Assembly (NCBI RefSeq): GCF_004803475.1
Contig: NZ_SRKY01000004.1
Location: 372,001-436,000, forward strand
Length of the DNA: 64,000 nt
From: Aliishimia ponticola
GTDB lineage: Bacteria > Pseudomonadota > Alphaproteobacteria > Rhodobacterales > Rhodobacteraceae
Direction: 5' to 3'
Below the pieces are notes generated by a model that was not told where the DNA came from, searched no databases, and saw nothing but the letters and a program-made list of their open reading frames with translations. Position 1 is the first letter of the stretch, and each line of letters begins with the position of its first letter. The position numbers and the translations under genes are program-made. This document shows, piece after piece, positions 48,749 through 59,947 of the stretch.

Positions 48749-49230
48749 CACAGGTAGTCTCGGAACTCGTCAACAACCCGCGCATAAACATCGCGTTTGA
48801 ACGGCACGATACGTTCCACCAGATGCGCCGGATCCTGCCAGCGCCATGCGGAAAATTCCGGATGCTCGGTTTCGATATTCACCTGATCATCCGTGCCACT
48901 GAAGCGCATCAGGAACCATTTCTGTTCTTGGCCGCGATACCGGCCCTTCCAGATTTTCGGCACCAGATCATGCGGCAACTCATAGGGCAGCCATGTTTTG
49001 CTTTCGGCGATGATCTCCACCAGATCGGCGGAAATACCTGTCTCTTCCCAAAGCTCGCGCAAGGCGGCTGCGCGCGGCTCTTCACCCTTGTCGACGCCAC
49101 CCTGCGGCATCTGCCATGCCTCCTGAAAGCGGTCATTGCGCTGACCGACGAACACATGTCCGTCCGGGTTCAAGATCATCACGCCAACACAGGGGCGATA
49201 GGGTAGCTTGGCAATCTCTTCGGGGGTCAT
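48748..49230 (-). CDS. rppH: RNA pyrophosphohydrolase RppH
   Basis: 160 residues. Nudix motif [23 protein letters not shown] with the REXXEE core is intact. Family marks of RppH/NudH are [21 protein letters not shown] at the N-terminus, WQMPQGGVD, and WLPYELP with [16 protein letters not shown]. It removes pyrophosphate from 5'-triphosphate mRNA to trigger decay (and hydrolyses dinucleoside polyphosphates). First of two coupled genes. Confidence 0.94.
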   Translation of the reverse strand: MTPEEIAKLPYRPCVGVMILNPDGHVFVGQRNDRFQEAWQMPQGGVDKGEEPRAAALRELWEETGISADLVEIIAESKTWLPYELPHDLVPKIWKGRYRGQEQKWFLMRFSGTDDQVNIETEHPEFSAWRWQDPAHLVERIVPFKRDVYARVVDEFRDYL

Positions 49231-49308
49231 TGGATTCTCCGTGTGTCGCGCTTCCTATCCCACGTGACGCGGCGTCCGTCCACCAGACTGACGCGGGGTT
49301 GTGCGTGA

Positions 49309-51390
<2,082 letters not shown>

Positions 51391-51403
51391 AACGCATGTA
51401 CAT

Positions 51404-51420
51404 GGCCCGGGGCGGGCCTT
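51404..51420 (+). terminator. Weak terminator-like hairpin after the flavoenzyme gene
   Basis: Perfect 6-bp GC stem GGCCCG / CGGGCC with GGG loop, but only two T after it, between convergent genes. It could stop transcription from either side only weakly. Confidence 0.35.
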
Positions 51421-51475
51421 GACTGCTTCGCGCCACCGGGCGACACGCGGCGCCGGCCCAAGGGCGCAGACGGGT

Positions 51476-52381
51476 TTATTGAGTCATGGCGGCAACGAGC
51501 GTTCTTTGAAACTCCACCGCCAGTTGGGACAAGGACCGGCCCGGCCGCGATACCACACAGGCAGGCACGGAGATCGCCGGATCGAAAGGACGGCTGGTCA
51601 ACGCCATATTGGGCAGGAACATCGCGGTGTGGTGATCCACGACAGCAATCCCGTTGCTTGACTGCGCCAGCACGGCGGCTGTGTGGCAATACCGAACCTC
51701 GATCTGCGGGGTGTAAGGCACGCGGGCAAGATCGAAAGCGTTCTGCACCATCAGCCCCAGGCGCGAGGCGCGGTCGAGCCCGATGAAATTATGCCCGGCC
51801 GTATCGTGCGGGCTGACAATCGACAGCGCCGACAAGGGGTGATCGTCCCGCATCAGCGCCACCATACGGTCACGCCGGATCGTCGTCACATCGACACCGG
51901 GATGGCTTTCCAGCCCCAGACACAGCCCGATATCCGCAGCCCCGATTGCAACGGCGTCGATCACATGATCCATGCGGCGCACATCATACTGCACCGTCAC
52001 TTCCGGGCGGCTTTCCAGAAAGGCAGAAAGCGCGCCGGGCACGACCGAATGGCCGAGTGGCGGGGTCGCCATGATGCGCAATTTTCCGACTGTCCCGCCA
52101 CGCAGATCCCGAACGCAGGATTCGACAGAGCGAAGTTGCTCGAAAAGCGGTTCGACCTCTTGGAACAGGCTGCGTGCCTCGTTCGTCGGGATCATTCGCT
52201 TTTTCTCGCGCTCGAAAAGCTCAAAGCCCACTTGCTGTTCGAGTTGCTTGATCGCAGTCGACACCGATGGCTGCGAAATCCCCAACTCTTCTGCCGCCGC
52301 AACCGTCGTCTGGCGCAGCATCAGCGTACCGAAAATTTCTAGCAGGCGAAGGGACAGGTCGTTGCGTCGTGCGATCTTCAT
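51476..52381 (-). CDS. LysR-family regulator at the end of the hydantoin gene train
   Basis: 301 residues. The N-terminal helix-turn-helix is NDLSLRLLEIFGTLMLRQTTVAAAEELGISQPSVSTAIKQLEQQVG, followed by the effector-binding domain. It is the last gene of the minus-strand train, 18 nt after the racemase gene, rather than divergent as usual. It may regulate the hydantoin operon from within it; the effector is unknown. Confidence 0.92.
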   Translation of the reverse strand: MKIARRNDLSLRLLEIFGTLMLRQTTVAAAEELGISQPSVSTAIKQLEQQVGFELFEREKKRMIPTNEARSLFQEVEPLFEQLRSVESCVRDLRGGTVGKLRIMATPPLGHSVVPGALSAFLESRPEVTVQYDVRRMDHVIDAVAIGAADIGLCLGLESHPGVDVTTIRRDRMVALMRDDHPLSALSIVSPHDTAGHNFIGLDRASRLGLMVQNAFDLARVPYTPQIEVRYCHTAAVLAQSSNGIAVVDHHTAMFLPNMALTSRPFDPAISVPACVVSRPGRSLSQLAVEFQRTLVAAMTQ

Positions 52382-52399
52382 ACCGCATCTCTAGCGGCT

Positions 52400-53056
52400 T
52401 CAAAGGGGGTTAGCCAGCACCGTTCCAATCGCCATGGAGACCGCCGCCTGCGTCGGATCGATCACCGGAATGCCCAGATCCTTCTCAAGCGGGGCCCGAT
52501 GCACCGCCATGCCGGCACAGCCCAGAACCAGCGCCTCTGCCCCGTCCGAAATCAGTGCCTGCCCGACCTCTTGGAGGCGGGCAAAGGTGCCAGTGCCGCG
52601 GGCCGATTCATCGACCGACATGTTCAGCGCGTGTTCGCCCGCGATCCGCGAGGTCACGCCCATGCGCCGCATGTACAAACGGTGCCGCTTTTCCGACGCC
52701 GCGGCGATGGCCACGATACCGATACGATCCGCACGGCTCAGGGCGGTCAGCACTCCGCTTTCCTGAATTCCGAACACCGGCACCGGCGAAACAGAGCGGC
52801 AGGCGTCGATGCCCGGGTCCGAATAGCACGCAATGACGAATGCCGAAGCATCGGCGCGCTGTTCGACAAGCCGCACCAAGGGCAGTACGACCTGATCGGA
52901 ATGCACCTGGCTTTCGACACCGAACGGGCCTTCGGTCAGGGTCACGCATTCGATGGGGGGACCGCCTTGCAGCCGGAACGATTCCAGCGCGCGGTCCAGA
53001 CCATCCGTTACCGCCTGATTGCTGTTCGGGTTGATGACGACAATCGGACCGCTCAT
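52400..53056 (-). CDS. Asp/Glu/hydantoin racemase family protein
   Basis: 218 residues of the two-cysteine racemase superfamily. C77 in FVIACYSDPG and C180 in LVLGCAGM fit the two catalytic acid/base cysteines of hydantoin racemase. The N-terminal IVVINPNSNQAVTDGL is the family opening. Expected role: interconvert D- and L-5-substituted hydantoins so both enter the hydantoinase. Its ATG overlaps the hydantoinase stop by 4 nt (53053-53056). Confidence 0.9.
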   Translation of the reverse strand: MSGPIVVINPNSNQAVTDGLDRALESFRLQGGPPIECVTLTEGPFGVESQVHSDQVVLPLVRLVEQRADASAFVIACYSDPGIDACRSVSPVPVFGIQESGVLTALSRADRIGIVAIAAASEKRHRLYMRRMGVTSRIAGEHALNMSVDESARGTGTFARLQEVGQALISDGAEALVLGCAGMAVHRAPLEKDLGIPVIDPTQAAVSMAIGTVLANPL

Positions 53057-54519
53057 GGCTTTGTCTCCGGCATGATCTGTGCGCCGAAATTCTGCGCAGG
53101 GTCCAGTTCGACAGCGCGGTGTCCCGGATAGCCCGTCAGATCGATCTTTTCGCGGGACACGTATTGCCCGTGGCCGGGTTCAACGCGCAGTTCACCACCA
53201 TCAACCACACGCGTGCCCCGCGTCAGAACGGTGACAGGCCAGCCCGTCACCGACCAGCCGTCAAACGGCGTGTAATCCATATTGTCATGCTGATCCTCGA
53301 CCCGCACCTTGCGCGTCTCTTTCGGATCCCAGATCGCGATATCGGCATCCATACCGATGGCGATGCTGCCTTTGGACTTGAGGCCATACAGCTTGGCCGC
53401 ATTGCTGGCCGACAGGGCCGCGAATTGTTGCAGCGTGATACGCCCCTTGGTGACCCCTTCGGAAAACAGAAGCGGCAGGCGCAGCGCGATGCCCGGCATA
53501 CCATTGGCGATCTGCTTGAAAGTGGCGTCCGGCCCCTTGGAGAGCTTTCCGCTTTCGTCGAACCGGTAGGGCGCATGGTCGGAAGAGAACACGCTGAACG
53601 TGCCCGCCTGAAGATGCCGCCACAGCGCTTGTTGCGTGGCCTCGTCCCGCAGCGGCGGAGAGCACATGAACTTCGCACCCTCCATCCCCGGACGGTCCAG
53701 ATCGTCGCGTGTCAGGAACAGATACTGCGCGCAGGTTTCGCCGAAAATCTTGGCGCCATCCATGCGGGCATCGCTGACCAGCGCGGCGCCTTCGGGCGTG
53801 GATACGTGCACGATCAGCAGCGGCGCATCCACCAGCTTGGCGAGCGAGATCGCCCGGTTGATCGCCTCGGACTCGGCCAGTGCCGGGTGGCTGACCGCGT
53901 GATACCGCGGCTGGGTATGGCCTGCCTCAACCAGACGTTCGGACATCCACGCGATCATGCCGGAGTTTTCCGCATGCACCATGGTAAGCGCGCCGTTTTC
54001 CTTGGCGATGGTCAGGATATCAAGGAATTGGCGGTCGTCGATCTTCATCAGATCATAGGTCATGAACACCTTGAAGGACGTCACCCCGCGCTTGAACGCT
54101 TCGGGCAGTTCCTCCGTCAAAACCTTTTCGGTCGGGTCTGCGACGATCAGGTGATAGCCATAGTCGATCACCGCCGCGCCCTGCGCCCGGCTGTCATAAA
54201 GATCGAGCGTTTCGATCACGCCCATGCCGCGATGCTGTGCCGCGAAGGGGACAAAGCAGGAATTGCCCCCAAAGGCCGCACTGATCGAACCGGAGCGATA
54301 ATCATCCGCCGTCATCCCACCCGTCGCGCTTTCCTGCGCGATGTGGCAATGCGCTTCGATCCCGCCGGGCAGCACCAGCTTGCCGGTGGCGTCGATGGTA
54401 TCGCGCCCTTCGAGTCCGGTGCCAAGGGCAGCGATCTTGCCATCCTTGATTCCGACCTCGGCCTCGTATGTGTCGGCGGCTGTGACAATTGTCCCGCCCG
54501 TAATTACCAGATCGTACAT
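53053..54519 (-). CDS. hydA: Dihydropyrimidinase / D-hydantoinase
   Basis: 488 residues, cyclic amidohydrolase superfamily. Metal ligands: HxH in GGIEAHCHIAQE, carboxylated lysine in SFKVFMTYD, histidines in MVHAENSG and LLIVHVSTPEG, and the catalytic aspartate in FSSDHAPYRFDESGK. All are present. It opens dihydropyrimidine or 5-substituted hydantoin rings to N-carbamoyl amino acids. The adjacent racemase and N-carbamoyl-D-amino-acid hydrolase favour hydantoins over uracil catabolism. Confidence 0.92.
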   Translation of the reverse strand: MYDLVITGGTIVTAADTYEAEVGIKDGKIAALGTGLEGRDTIDATGKLVLPGGIEAHCHIAQESATGGMTADDYRSGSISAAFGGNSCFVPFAAQHRGMGVIETLDLYDSRAQGAAVIDYGYHLIVADPTEKVLTEELPEAFKRGVTSFKVFMTYDLMKIDDRQFLDILTIAKENGALTMVHAENSGMIAWMSERLVEAGHTQPRYHAVSHPALAESEAINRAISLAKLVDAPLLIVHVSTPEGAALVSDARMDGAKIFGETCAQYLFLTRDDLDRPGMEGAKFMCSPPLRDEATQQALWRHLQAGTFSVFSSDHAPYRFDESGKLSKGPDATFKQIANGMPGIALRLPLLFSEGVTKGRITLQQFAALSASNAAKLYGLKSKGSIAIGMDADIAIWDPKETRKVRVEDQHDNMDYTPFDGWSVTGWPVTVLTRGTRVVDGGELRVEPGHGQYVSREKIDLTGYPGHRAVELDPAQNFGAQIMPETKP

Positions 54520-54522
54520 GTT

Positions 54523-55311
54523 CTACACCGATTTGATTGCGCCACCGTCGCAGCGGATGAGGCTGCCGGTAACATAGCTTGCCTGCCGCGAGGCGAGAAA
54601 GGCACAGACTGCACCGAATTCTTCCACCGTACCATAGCGGCCCGCCGGGATTGTCGCTTTTGAGGCGACGCGGACGTCATCAAGGGACTTGCCGCTTTTG
54701 CGGGAGGCATTCTCGTCCAGCTCATCCACCCGTTCCGTATGGATGCGACCGGGCAGCAACATGTTCACCGTCACGCCATCCGCCGCCACATCGTTGGACA
54801 GCGATTTCGACCAACCGACCAGCGCCGAGCGGATCGCATTGGACAGGCCCAGATTCGGGATCGGCTGAATGACGCCCGACGACCCGATCGTGATAACGCG
54901 CCCCCAGCCCTGTTCCTGCATGGCGGGCAAAACCCGCGACGTCAGGGTGGCGACGGTCATCACCATTGTATCGAACTGCGCGGCAAGTACGGCGGGATCG
55001 GCCTCCACCATGCGGCCGGGGGGCGGGCCGCCGGTATTGTTCACAAGGATATCGACGCCGCCAAGAAACTCTTGCGCGGCTTGCAGCACCGTATCCACAA
55101 CATCGCCCGAAGTCAGATCGGCGACGACGAAATCCGCCCGTCCCGGCCCCGATGCGTTGATGCTGGCAACCGCTTCGGCCAGCTTGTCCTCTGATCGGCC
55201 GGTCAACAGCACATGCGCGCCCTCGGCGGCAAGCGCCTGCGCACAGGCCAGCCCAAGCCCGCGTGAGGACGACATCACCAAGGCGCGTTTTCCCGTCAGC
55301 CCCAAATCCAT
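54523..55311 (-). CDS. SDR-fold oxidoreductase lacking the catalytic tyrosine
   Basis: 262 residues. Rossmann start GLTGKRALVMSSSRGLGLACAQAL deviates from TGxxxGxG (SSSRGLG), and NNTGGPPPGRM replaces the NNAG motif. The usual YxxxK reads SNAIRSALVGWSKSL: the tyrosine position is not Tyr, though a lysine and the SS of the substrate region (TIGSSG) are present. This matches a known FabG-like SDR subgroup with an incomplete catalytic tetrad. The function is unknown. It is tightly packed between the hydantoinase and DapA-family genes (overlap 1 nt). Confidence 0.85.
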   Translation of the reverse strand: MDLGLTGKRALVMSSSRGLGLACAQALAAEGAHVLLTGRSEDKLAEAVASINASGPGRADFVVADLTSGDVVDTVLQAAQEFLGGVDILVNNTGGPPPGRMVEADPAVLAAQFDTMVMTVATLTSRVLPAMQEQGWGRVITIGSSGVIQPIPNLGLSNAIRSALVGWSKSLSNDVAADGVTVNMLLPGRIHTERVDELDENASRKSGKSLDDVRVASKATIPAGRYGTVEEFGAVCAFLASRQASYVTGSLIRCDGGAIKSV

Positions 55312-56243
55312 TAGCCCAGCTCTCCCAGTCGTTTTTCCAGACGTGTCATCAACCGCGTCAACTCTTCGTGGTCGCGTGCGGTCATCGCCGGTCCCGGCGC
55401 CCGGACCTTGTTGCTTGCAATGACCCCGCGACGCCGCAGCACTTCCTTGCGGATGGCAAGCCCAAGGCCCAATTGCTGCTCGTACCGCACCATCGGCAGG
55501 TAGGCATCAAAGAGGTCTTCCGCCCCGTCCACATCGCCTGCCTTGTGCCGGGCAACGACCTGCACCAGCATTTCGGGATAGGCAAAGCCCGTCATCGCAC
55601 CATCGGCGCCGCGCTGCATTTCCTGCGCCAGAAACAGCGCCGAATTGCCCGTCAGGATCGACAGGCGCGGCACGTCATCGGTGCCGGATTCCGCGCGTAC
55701 GCGGCTTAGCTTGGTCAGACCCGGCCAATCCTCGTGTTTCAGCATGACGATCTGCGGATGATCCACGGTCAGGCCCAGGATCGTCTCGACCGAAACCTGC
55801 ACACCGGTCGTTTGCGGGTAGTCCTGAAAGCAGATCGGCGTGTCGCCCAGCGCGTCGCAGACCTGCGCCATGTAGTTTTTCAGCTTCACCTCTGTGACCA
55901 GTCCGGGCTGCGGCGCGACCATGACGCCCCCGGCACCGGCATCCATGACGGTGGCAGTCAGCCGGGCCATATTGTCGAGCCCCGCCGCCGATACACCCAC
56001 AACCACGGGCACGCGCCCAGCCACACGTTCCAGCACATGGGCCGCGAATTTCTGCGCCTCATCTCCGGCCATCTTTGGGGCCTCGCCCATGATCCCGAGG
56101 ATAGTCATGCCGCTCACCCCGGTTTCGAGGTAAAAATCCACCATCCGGTCGGTGCTGTCGTAATCAATCGCACCGGACTCGTCGAACGGCGTCGCGGCGA
56201 TGATAAAGACCCCGTCAGAGTTTCGGGTAATCAGGTTGCTCAA
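55311..56243 (-). CDS. DapA/NanA-family class I aldolase
   Basis: 310 residues, (beta/alpha)8 Schiff-base aldolase family. The substrate loop is GIMGEAPKMAGDEAQKF, PVVVGVSAAGLDNMARL follows, and the Schiff-base lysine fits K in IVMLKHEDWPG. The carboxylate-binding YxxP tyrosine of DHDPS is present as QDYPQTTG. In this gene train a biosynthetic lysine role is unlikely; a 2-keto-acid aldolase or dehydratase acting on a catabolic intermediate is more plausible. The stop overlaps the SDR start by 1 nt. Confidence 0.87.
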   Translation of the reverse strand: MSNLITRNSDGVFIIAATPFDESGAIDYDSTDRMVDFYLETGVSGMTILGIMGEAPKMAGDEAQKFAAHVLERVAGRVPVVVGVSAAGLDNMARLTATVMDAGAGGVMVAPQPGLVTEVKLKNYMAQVCDALGDTPICFQDYPQTTGVQVSVETILGLTVDHPQIVMLKHEDWPGLTKLSRVRAESGTDDVPRLSILTGNSALFLAQEMQRGADGAMTGFAYPEMLVQVVARHKAGDVDGAEDLFDAYLPMVRYEQQLGLGLAIRKEVLRRRGVIASNKVRAPGPAMTARDHEELTRLMTRLEKRLGELG

Positions 56244-56252
56244 GTCGGTCTC

Positions 56253-56873
56253 CTAGGTTGTCGGTAACGGCGGAATCGCGCGCGGGGCGGTCTCCACCAA
56301 TGTTGCGTATTTGTCCGCGAAGAGGCGCGCCAAAGGATAGGCGCTGTCCCATTCGACGCGCCATGTTTCGGTGTCGATCAAGCCGTCCCGCGCGACCAGA
56401 CCAGCGGCTTGCCCCACGACGATGTCGCGTTCCGGCGAATAGCTCAGCTTGTCCAAGAGGCGGCACTCGATCGCCACGGGCGCGTCCGCCAGCCGTGGTG
56501 GCGCGACTTGGGATGACGGGGCCAGCGACAGGCCAAGCGCCTGCGGCTCGGACACATCGGGCGCATAGGCCGCGGCCGTGCCCACCATCGCTCCGGTCAA
56601 ATCGGGGGTCACGATGTTGACGACGAACTCGCCAGTGTCGCGGATATTCCGCGCGGTGTCCTTGGGAGTGCCGTCTGCGTGATGCTCAAGCCCGACGATC
56701 ACAAGTGCCGGATCCTGCCCGAAGAGATTGAAGAAGGAAAACGGCGCGGCATTCACCGTCTGATCCGTGCCAAGCGTCGTGATCCACGCGATCGGGCGCG
56801 GGATCACCACGGCAGTCAGCAACTTGTAACGCAGCGCCGGTTCCATCTGGTCAAGGTCAAGGGACAGGGTCAT
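56253..56873 (-). CDS. Flavin reductase family protein
   Basis: 206 residues of the FMN-binding split-barrel (DIM6/NTAB) family: VIPRPIAWITTLG, NAAPFSFFNLFGQDPALVIVG and KDTARNIRDTGEFVVNIVT are the flavin-binding blocks. Such proteins supply reduced flavin to two-component monooxygenases or act as oxidoreductases. No partner monooxygenase is seen in the train. It sits between the DapA-family and N-carbamoylase genes. Confidence 0.9.
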   Translation of the reverse strand: MTLSLDLDQMEPALRYKLLTAVVIPRPIAWITTLGTDQTVNAAPFSFFNLFGQDPALVIVGLEHHADGTPKDTARNIRDTGEFVVNIVTPDLTGAMVGTAAAYAPDVSEPQALGLSLAPSSQVAPPRLADAPVAIECRLLDKLSYSPERDIVVGQAAGLVARDGLIDTETWRVEWDSAYPLARLFADKYATLVETAPRAIPPLPTT

Positions 56874-56878
56874 GCAGA

Positions 56879-57814
56879 TCAGCCTGCCTCATTGGGCAGG
56901 ATGACGCCCGTTTGCCCGGTTATCCGCCCGTAATGTTCAACCCGGCGATGGCGCGCGAAGTCAAAGATCGTGCGCTTGCCAAACGCGCACAGGTCCATGT
57001 CACAGGCATGGACGACCAGTTCGTCCCCCTCGGTCTTGGCGCGGGCAACGACGAACCCGTTCGGGTCCACAATGATCGACCCCGCCATCAGCGGATGCCC
57101 GTCTTCGTCGCCGCCCTTGGCCACGCCCACAACCCACGCTGCGTTCTGATAAGCCCCGGCGGTCATCGACAGTTCCGAATGATACAGACGTTCTTTCAGC
57201 CCCTCCGCACTGTCTTGGCTGTTTACCGACGGCGTGTTGTAGCCCAGCGTGATCAACTCGACACCCTGAAGGCCCATTTCGCGGTAGACTTCCGGCCAGC
57301 GCCGATCATTGCAGATGCACATGCCCATCCACGCATCCAGATTACGCCAGACCGGAAAGCCCAAATCACCCGGCTCGAAATAACGTTTTTCCAGATGCTG
57401 GAACGCGCGGTCATGGTCGTATTCCGAATGGCCCGGCAGATGAACCTTGCGATACTTGCCGACGATGGTGCCAGACTTGTCGGTCAGAATCGACGTGTTG
57501 AAATACCGCCCCTCCGGCGTCTTTTCCGCATAACCGAAGGTCATCGCGATACCATGGCGTTTGGCCGCATCGAACAAGGGCTGGGTCGCAGGCCCCGGCA
57601 TTTCGGTTTCGAACCAAGTGTCTACCTCGTCCTGATCCTCCATCCACCAGCGTGGAAAGAACGTGGTCAGGGCAAGTTCGGGAAACACCACTAGATCGCA
57701 TTTCGCCTCGGCGGCCTGTGCCAGCAGGGCCAGCATCCGGTCCACGACCGCCTCGCGGCTTTCAGCCTTCTGGATACCCCCCATCTGCGCCGCGCCAATC
57801 ACGATTTCCCGCAT
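56879..57814 (-). CDS. N-carbamoyl-D-amino-acid hydrolase
   Basis: 311 residues, nitrilase superfamily. The catalytic triad is visible: E46 in VVFPELALTTFF, K123 in KYRKVHLPG, C168 in GMCICNDRRWPEVYREMGLQGVE. The CICNDRRWPE block and length are close to known D-carbamoylases (304-312 residues). It hydrolyses N-carbamoyl-D-amino acids to D-amino acids, CO2 and ammonia, the step after the hydantoinase. First enzyme gene after the importer genes in the train. Confidence 0.92.
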   Translation of the reverse strand: MREIVIGAAQMGGIQKAESREAVVDRMLALLAQAAEAKCDLVVFPELALTTFFPRWWMEDQDEVDTWFETEMPGPATQPLFDAAKRHGIAMTFGYAEKTPEGRYFNTSILTDKSGTIVGKYRKVHLPGHSEYDHDRAFQHLEKRYFEPGDLGFPVWRNLDAWMGMCICNDRRWPEVYREMGLQGVELITLGYNTPSVNSQDSAEGLKERLYHSELSMTAGAYQNAAWVVGVAKGGDEDGHPLMAGSIIVDPNGFVVARAKTEGDELVVHACDMDLCAFGKRTIFDFARHRRVEHYGRITGQTGVILPNEAG

Positions 57815-57829
57815 GTCTCGTTCTCCTTT

Positions 57830-58495
57830 TCAGCTCGCAATGCGCCGCTCGAAATGGCTGATCAATCGGATCAGCGGCCAGAGCAGCAGCAGGTAGATGC
57901 CCCCCGCCAGAACCAGCGGCGAAGCATTGTAAGTCAGGGACCGCACCAGCCCGGCGGCGTGCAGCATTTCTCCCAGTGAGACCACCGAAGCGAGCGACGT
58001 CAGCTTCACGATCTCGACCACGTTGGACAGAAGATCCGGCAGCACATTGCGCACGGCTTGGGGCAGCGTGACCCAGATGAGGGTCTGTGTTGCCGTCATT
58101 CCGGTGGATCGCGCCGCCTCTGTCTGGCCTACCGGCACGGACAACAGGCCGGCGCGAAAAATCTCGGCGAAATAGGCGGAGTTGTTCAGGAAGAACCCAA
58201 GGGTAACCGCCGCGAAGGGCGACAGGCGGATACCGGCAAAGGGCAGGCCCGCATAGATGAAGATCAGCAGCACAAGCGGCGGCAGCGCGCGAAACAGGTC
58301 AACGAAGGCGATGGCGCTCCAACGGATCAGCCGGTTGTGCGACACCGACCCCAAAGCCGCCGCCAGACCACCAAGTGCGCCCAGCGGGATCACCACTGCG
58401 CAGATCAGCAGCGTCATTCCCAGACCTTTGAGAACCAGCGGCATGGCTTTCGCCATGATCTCGATATTGAAGAACTGTTGGAGAATGGCGTCCAT
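57830..58495 (-). CDS. Polar amino acid ABC transporter permease
   Basis: 221 residues with five or so membrane helices. The HisM/GlnP-family ABC-interaction (EAA) loop is in GQTEAARSTGMTATQTLIWVTLPQAVRNVLPDL. It pairs with the second permease, 3 nt upstream in transcription order, to form the importer channel. Together with the binding protein and ATPase it makes a complete system. Confidence 0.92.
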   Translation of the reverse strand: MDAILQQFFNIEIMAKAMPLVLKGLGMTLLICAVVIPLGALGGLAAALGSVSHNRLIRWSAIAFVDLFRALPPLVLLIFIYAGLPFAGIRLSPFAAVTLGFFLNNSAYFAEIFRAGLLSVPVGQTEAARSTGMTATQTLIWVTLPQAVRNVLPDLLSNVVEIVKLTSLASVVSLGEMLHAAGLVRSLTYNASPLVLAGGIYLLLLWPLIRLISHFERRIAS

Positions 58496-58498
58496 GAC

Positions 58499-59173
58499 TC
58501 AGCTTCCCGGCCGCGCGAACCGCGCTTCCAGCCAGCGCGAGGCGATGACGAAGGGCAGGAACAGCACCACATAGGCCACGGCGGCCAAGGTCAGTGGCGA
58601 GGCATTGGCGCTGAAGGATTGCGCGGTGGTCGCTTGCCCCAGAATGTCCGGCACCCCGATCACCATGCCCAAGGCGGTCATCTTGGTGATGGCGATGGCC
58701 CGGTTGGTCAGCGGTGGAATGACCATGCGCACCGCTTGCGGCAGCACGACATAGGCCAGCGCCTGCGTGAAACCCAGCCCGGTGCTACGCGCCGCCTCCC
58801 ATTGGCCATTGGGGATGGATGTGATCCCGGCCCAGACGATCTCTTCCGCGAAGGCCGCCAGCACGAGGGTCAGCACAATGAACAGCACGGTGAAGGAGGA
58901 CAGAACAATCCCGATATTTGGCAGGCCGAAGAACACCAGCAGGATCAGGACCAACGGCGGCAAAGCCCGGAAGACATCGGCGTAGATGACGATCAGAAAG
59001 GAAACCAAATTAATCCGGTAGGCGCGCAGGCAGGCCAGCAGCGCACCCAAGCAGATTCCGGCCAGCACGACCAGCAGCGACAGCACAACGGTCACGCCCG
59101 CCCCCTTGAGGATCAGCGGCGCGTATTTGGCCAGAACCTCCGGGTTCAGAAATTGGTCCAGAAACACGTCCAT
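58499..59173 (-). CDS. Polar amino acid ABC transporter permease
   Basis: 224 residues, about five membrane helices. The EAA loop is in GQWEAARSTGLGFTQALAYVVLPQAVRMVIPPLTNRAI. It starts MDVFLDQFLNPEVLAKYAPLILKGAGVTVVLS, the common opening of His/Glu/Gln/Arg-type permeases. Its start follows the ATPase stop by 5 nt. Confidence 0.92.
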   Translation of the reverse strand: MDVFLDQFLNPEVLAKYAPLILKGAGVTVVLSLLVVLAGICLGALLACLRAYRINLVSFLIVIYADVFRALPPLVLILLVFFGLPNIGIVLSSFTVLFIVLTLVLAAFAEEIVWAGITSIPNGQWEAARSTGLGFTQALAYVVLPQAVRMVIPPLTNRAIAITKMTALGMVIGVPDILGQATTAQSFSANASPLTLAAVAYVVLFLPFVIASRWLEARFARPGS

Positions 59174-59178
59174 CGGCG

Positions 59179-59946
59179 TTACCCACGCATCCGCGAGAGG
59201 AAGGCGCGCGTGCGCTCTTGCTCTGGCGCGGCAAAGAAGCGGTCGGGCGGGCCTTGCTCGATGATGGAGCCGCCATCCATGAATACGACACGGTCGGCGG
59301 CTTCGCGTGCGAATTGCATCTCGTGGCTGACGACCAGCATCGTCATGCCCTGTTCCTTGACCTCGCGCATCACGTCGAGAACATCACCCACCAACTCCGG
59401 GTCCAGCGCCGATGTCGGCTCATCGAACAGCATGACGGTTGGCTTCAGCGCCAAGGCGCGGGCAATCGCAACCCTTTGCTGCTGCCCGCCGGAAAGTTGC
59501 GCGGGCGTGTGCCGCGCCCGGTCAGACAAGCCGACGCTTTTCAGCGCTGCCATGGCTTCGGCCTCGGCCTCGGCGCGCGGCATCTTCAGCACCCGCCGCA
59601 AGGCAAGCGTGACATTCCCCAGCGCGGTTAGATGCGGATACAGATTGAAGGATTGGAACACCATACCGATCCGCTGCCGCATCTTATTCAGGTCGACTCC
59701 GGGACCGGTCAGCAGATCGCCCTCGACCCAGATGGCCCCGGAATCGGGTTCTTCCAACCGGTTGCAACAGCGCAGCATGGTCGATTTCCCGGACCCCGAA
59801 GGGCCAAGGACAAAGACCATTTCACTGCGCTGCACATGCAGGTCGATGCCATTCAGCACCGGGAAGGTGCCAAAGGATTTGTGCAACGCCCGCAATGACA
59901 GGGTCGCCGTTGACGGCGTCCCTGCACGGTTGGAAACAGTTTCCAT
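59179..59946 (-). CDS. Polar amino acid ABC transporter ATP-binding protein
   Basis: 255 residues from the ATG at 59946, one base after the binding-protein stop; the longer frame upstream is rejected because it reads through that gene. Walker A is GPSGSGKST, the signature LSGGQQQRVAIARALALKPTVMLFDEPTSALDP contains LSGGQ and Walker B. Typical GlnQ/HisP family ATPase powering the importer. Confidence 0.93.
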   Translation of the reverse strand: METVSNRAGTPSTATLSLRALHKSFGTFPVLNGIDLHVQRSEMVFVLGPSGSGKSTMLRCCNRLEEPDSGAIWVEGDLLTGPGVDLNKMRQRIGMVFQSFNLYPHLTALGNVTLALRRVLKMPRAEAEAEAMAALKSVGLSDRARHTPAQLSGGQQQRVAIARALALKPTVMLFDEPTSALDPELVGDVLDVMREVKEQGMTMLVVSHEMQFAREAADRVVFMDGGSIIEQGPPDRFFAAPEQERTRAFLSRMRG

Positions 59947-59947
59947 A

